6,482 nt of DNA from positions 1 to 6,482 of the forward strand of contig JACDAP010000041.1 in assembly GCA_013695395.1 (NCBI GenBank). Direction: 5' to 3'. The stretch is from Solirubrobacterales bacterium. GTDB taxonomy: Bacteria > Actinomycetota > Thermoleophilia > Solirubrobacterales > Solirubrobacteraceae. Position 1 is the first letter of the stretch. Each line of letters opens with the position of its first letter. The translations under genes and the position numbers were made by a program. The notes under the pieces are model-generated. The model saw only the letters and a program-made list of their open reading frames with translations, was not told where the DNA came from and searched no databases. Positions 6,222 to 6,482 of the stretch are shown here, piece by piece.

Positions 6222-6343
6222 CGGCACTGGTCGGCGGCCTCCTGCCCACAGGTGGTGAGCCGGGAAGACAGGCCGACGGACGGACGCGGGCCCGCCGCGT
6301 GCGCGCGACCGGCAGCACGGGCCCTGTCGCCTGGGTGGATCGC

Positions 6344-6482
6344 TCAACGACCGCGCGCGACCAGCGCCCGGCCCAGCGCATCGACGTCCCCGGCCCCGAG
6401 CACGAGCACGAGGTCGTCCGGGCGCAGGCGCGACGGGAGGACCGCGAGCACGTCGTCGAACCGCGGGAGCCAGAGCACGCCG
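6344..6482 (-). CDS. murC: UDP-N-acetylmuramate--L-alanine ligase, C-terminal end
   Basis: The last 45 full codons of a gene that enters from the right edge, ending in TGA at 6344-6346. The visible product, from GVLWLPRFDDVLAVLPSRL through RPDDLVLVLGAGDVDALG to ALVARGR, matches the end of MurC, where a D-L-V-L-x-LGAGD segment is typical of the Mur ligase C-terminal domain. MurC adds L-alanine to UDP-MurNAc in the cytoplasm, the first peptide step of peptidoglycan synthesis. Its place just upstream of ftsQ fits the actinobacterial division and cell wall cluster. murB is not between murC and ftsQ. MurD or another Mur ligase is possible from so short a piece, but the LGAGD motif and the neighbours favour MurC. 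Confidence 0.82.
   Translation of the reverse strand, partial: GVLWLPRFDDVLAVLPSRLRPDDLVLVLGAGDVDALGRALVARGR

Noticed and set aside
5368..6258. Plus-strand frame of 296 codons opposite ftsQ, with an AGGAGG near its start
   Set aside because: It mirrors the ftsQ gene. The AGGAGG lies after its GTG start, not before it, and the product has no recognisable features.

Overview
The window is a GC-rich chromosomal segment, most likely from a high-GC actinobacterium or a deep-branching relative of the Thermoleophilia type. That placement is inferred from four things: the order murC-ftsQ-ftsZ with no ftsA between them, the actinobacterial style of FtsZ, a split glycine decarboxylase P-protein, and TAnnnT -10 boxes placed almost on the start codon. 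No mobile element, CRISPR array, tRNA or rRNA was seen. The genes are ordinary core genes. The unusual content lies between them.

Layout, left to right. (1) Positions 1-1658, minus strand: the glycine cleavage operon gcvT-gcvH-gcvPA, tightly packed (1-nt gap, then 1-nt overlap), with gcvPA running off the left edge. (2) Positions 1659-1785: a short divergent intergenic region with one promoter per side and a 7-bp-arm inverted repeat over the predicted gcvT -35 position. (3) Positions 1786-3160, plus strand: a two-gene unit of a secreted type I copper protein (cupredoxin) and a lipoprotein with a C-terminal thioredoxin-like domain carrying a CX4C cysteine pair. (4) Positions 3212-3901, minus strand: a DtxR-family metalloregulator with a manganese-type (MntR/SirR) metal site, convergent with the lipoprotein gene. 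(5) Positions 3902-4127: a 226-nt gap holding copies of a structured repeat and other hairpins. (6) Positions 4128-6482, minus strand: the end of a division and cell wall cluster, read as murC (partial), ftsQ, ftsZ.

Working together: GcvT, GcvH and GcvPA (with GcvPB presumably outside the window) oxidise glycine to CO2, ammonia and methylene-tetrahydrofolate. MurC makes UDP-MurNAc-alanine for peptidoglycan, while FtsQ and FtsZ build the divisome. The cupredoxin and lipoprotein look like an envelope copper or thiol-redox pair, and the DtxR-family protein senses a divalent metal.

The best candidate for something undescribed is a stem-loop repeat of about 45 nt, present in three copies plus one fragment. 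Two copies begin exactly at the TGA stop codons of the lipoprotein and ftsZ genes, each in the sense direction of that gene. The stems differ between copies but stay paired (an outer G:C replaced by A:T, a 5-bp GC core replaced by a 6-bp one), which argues that the structure is selected.
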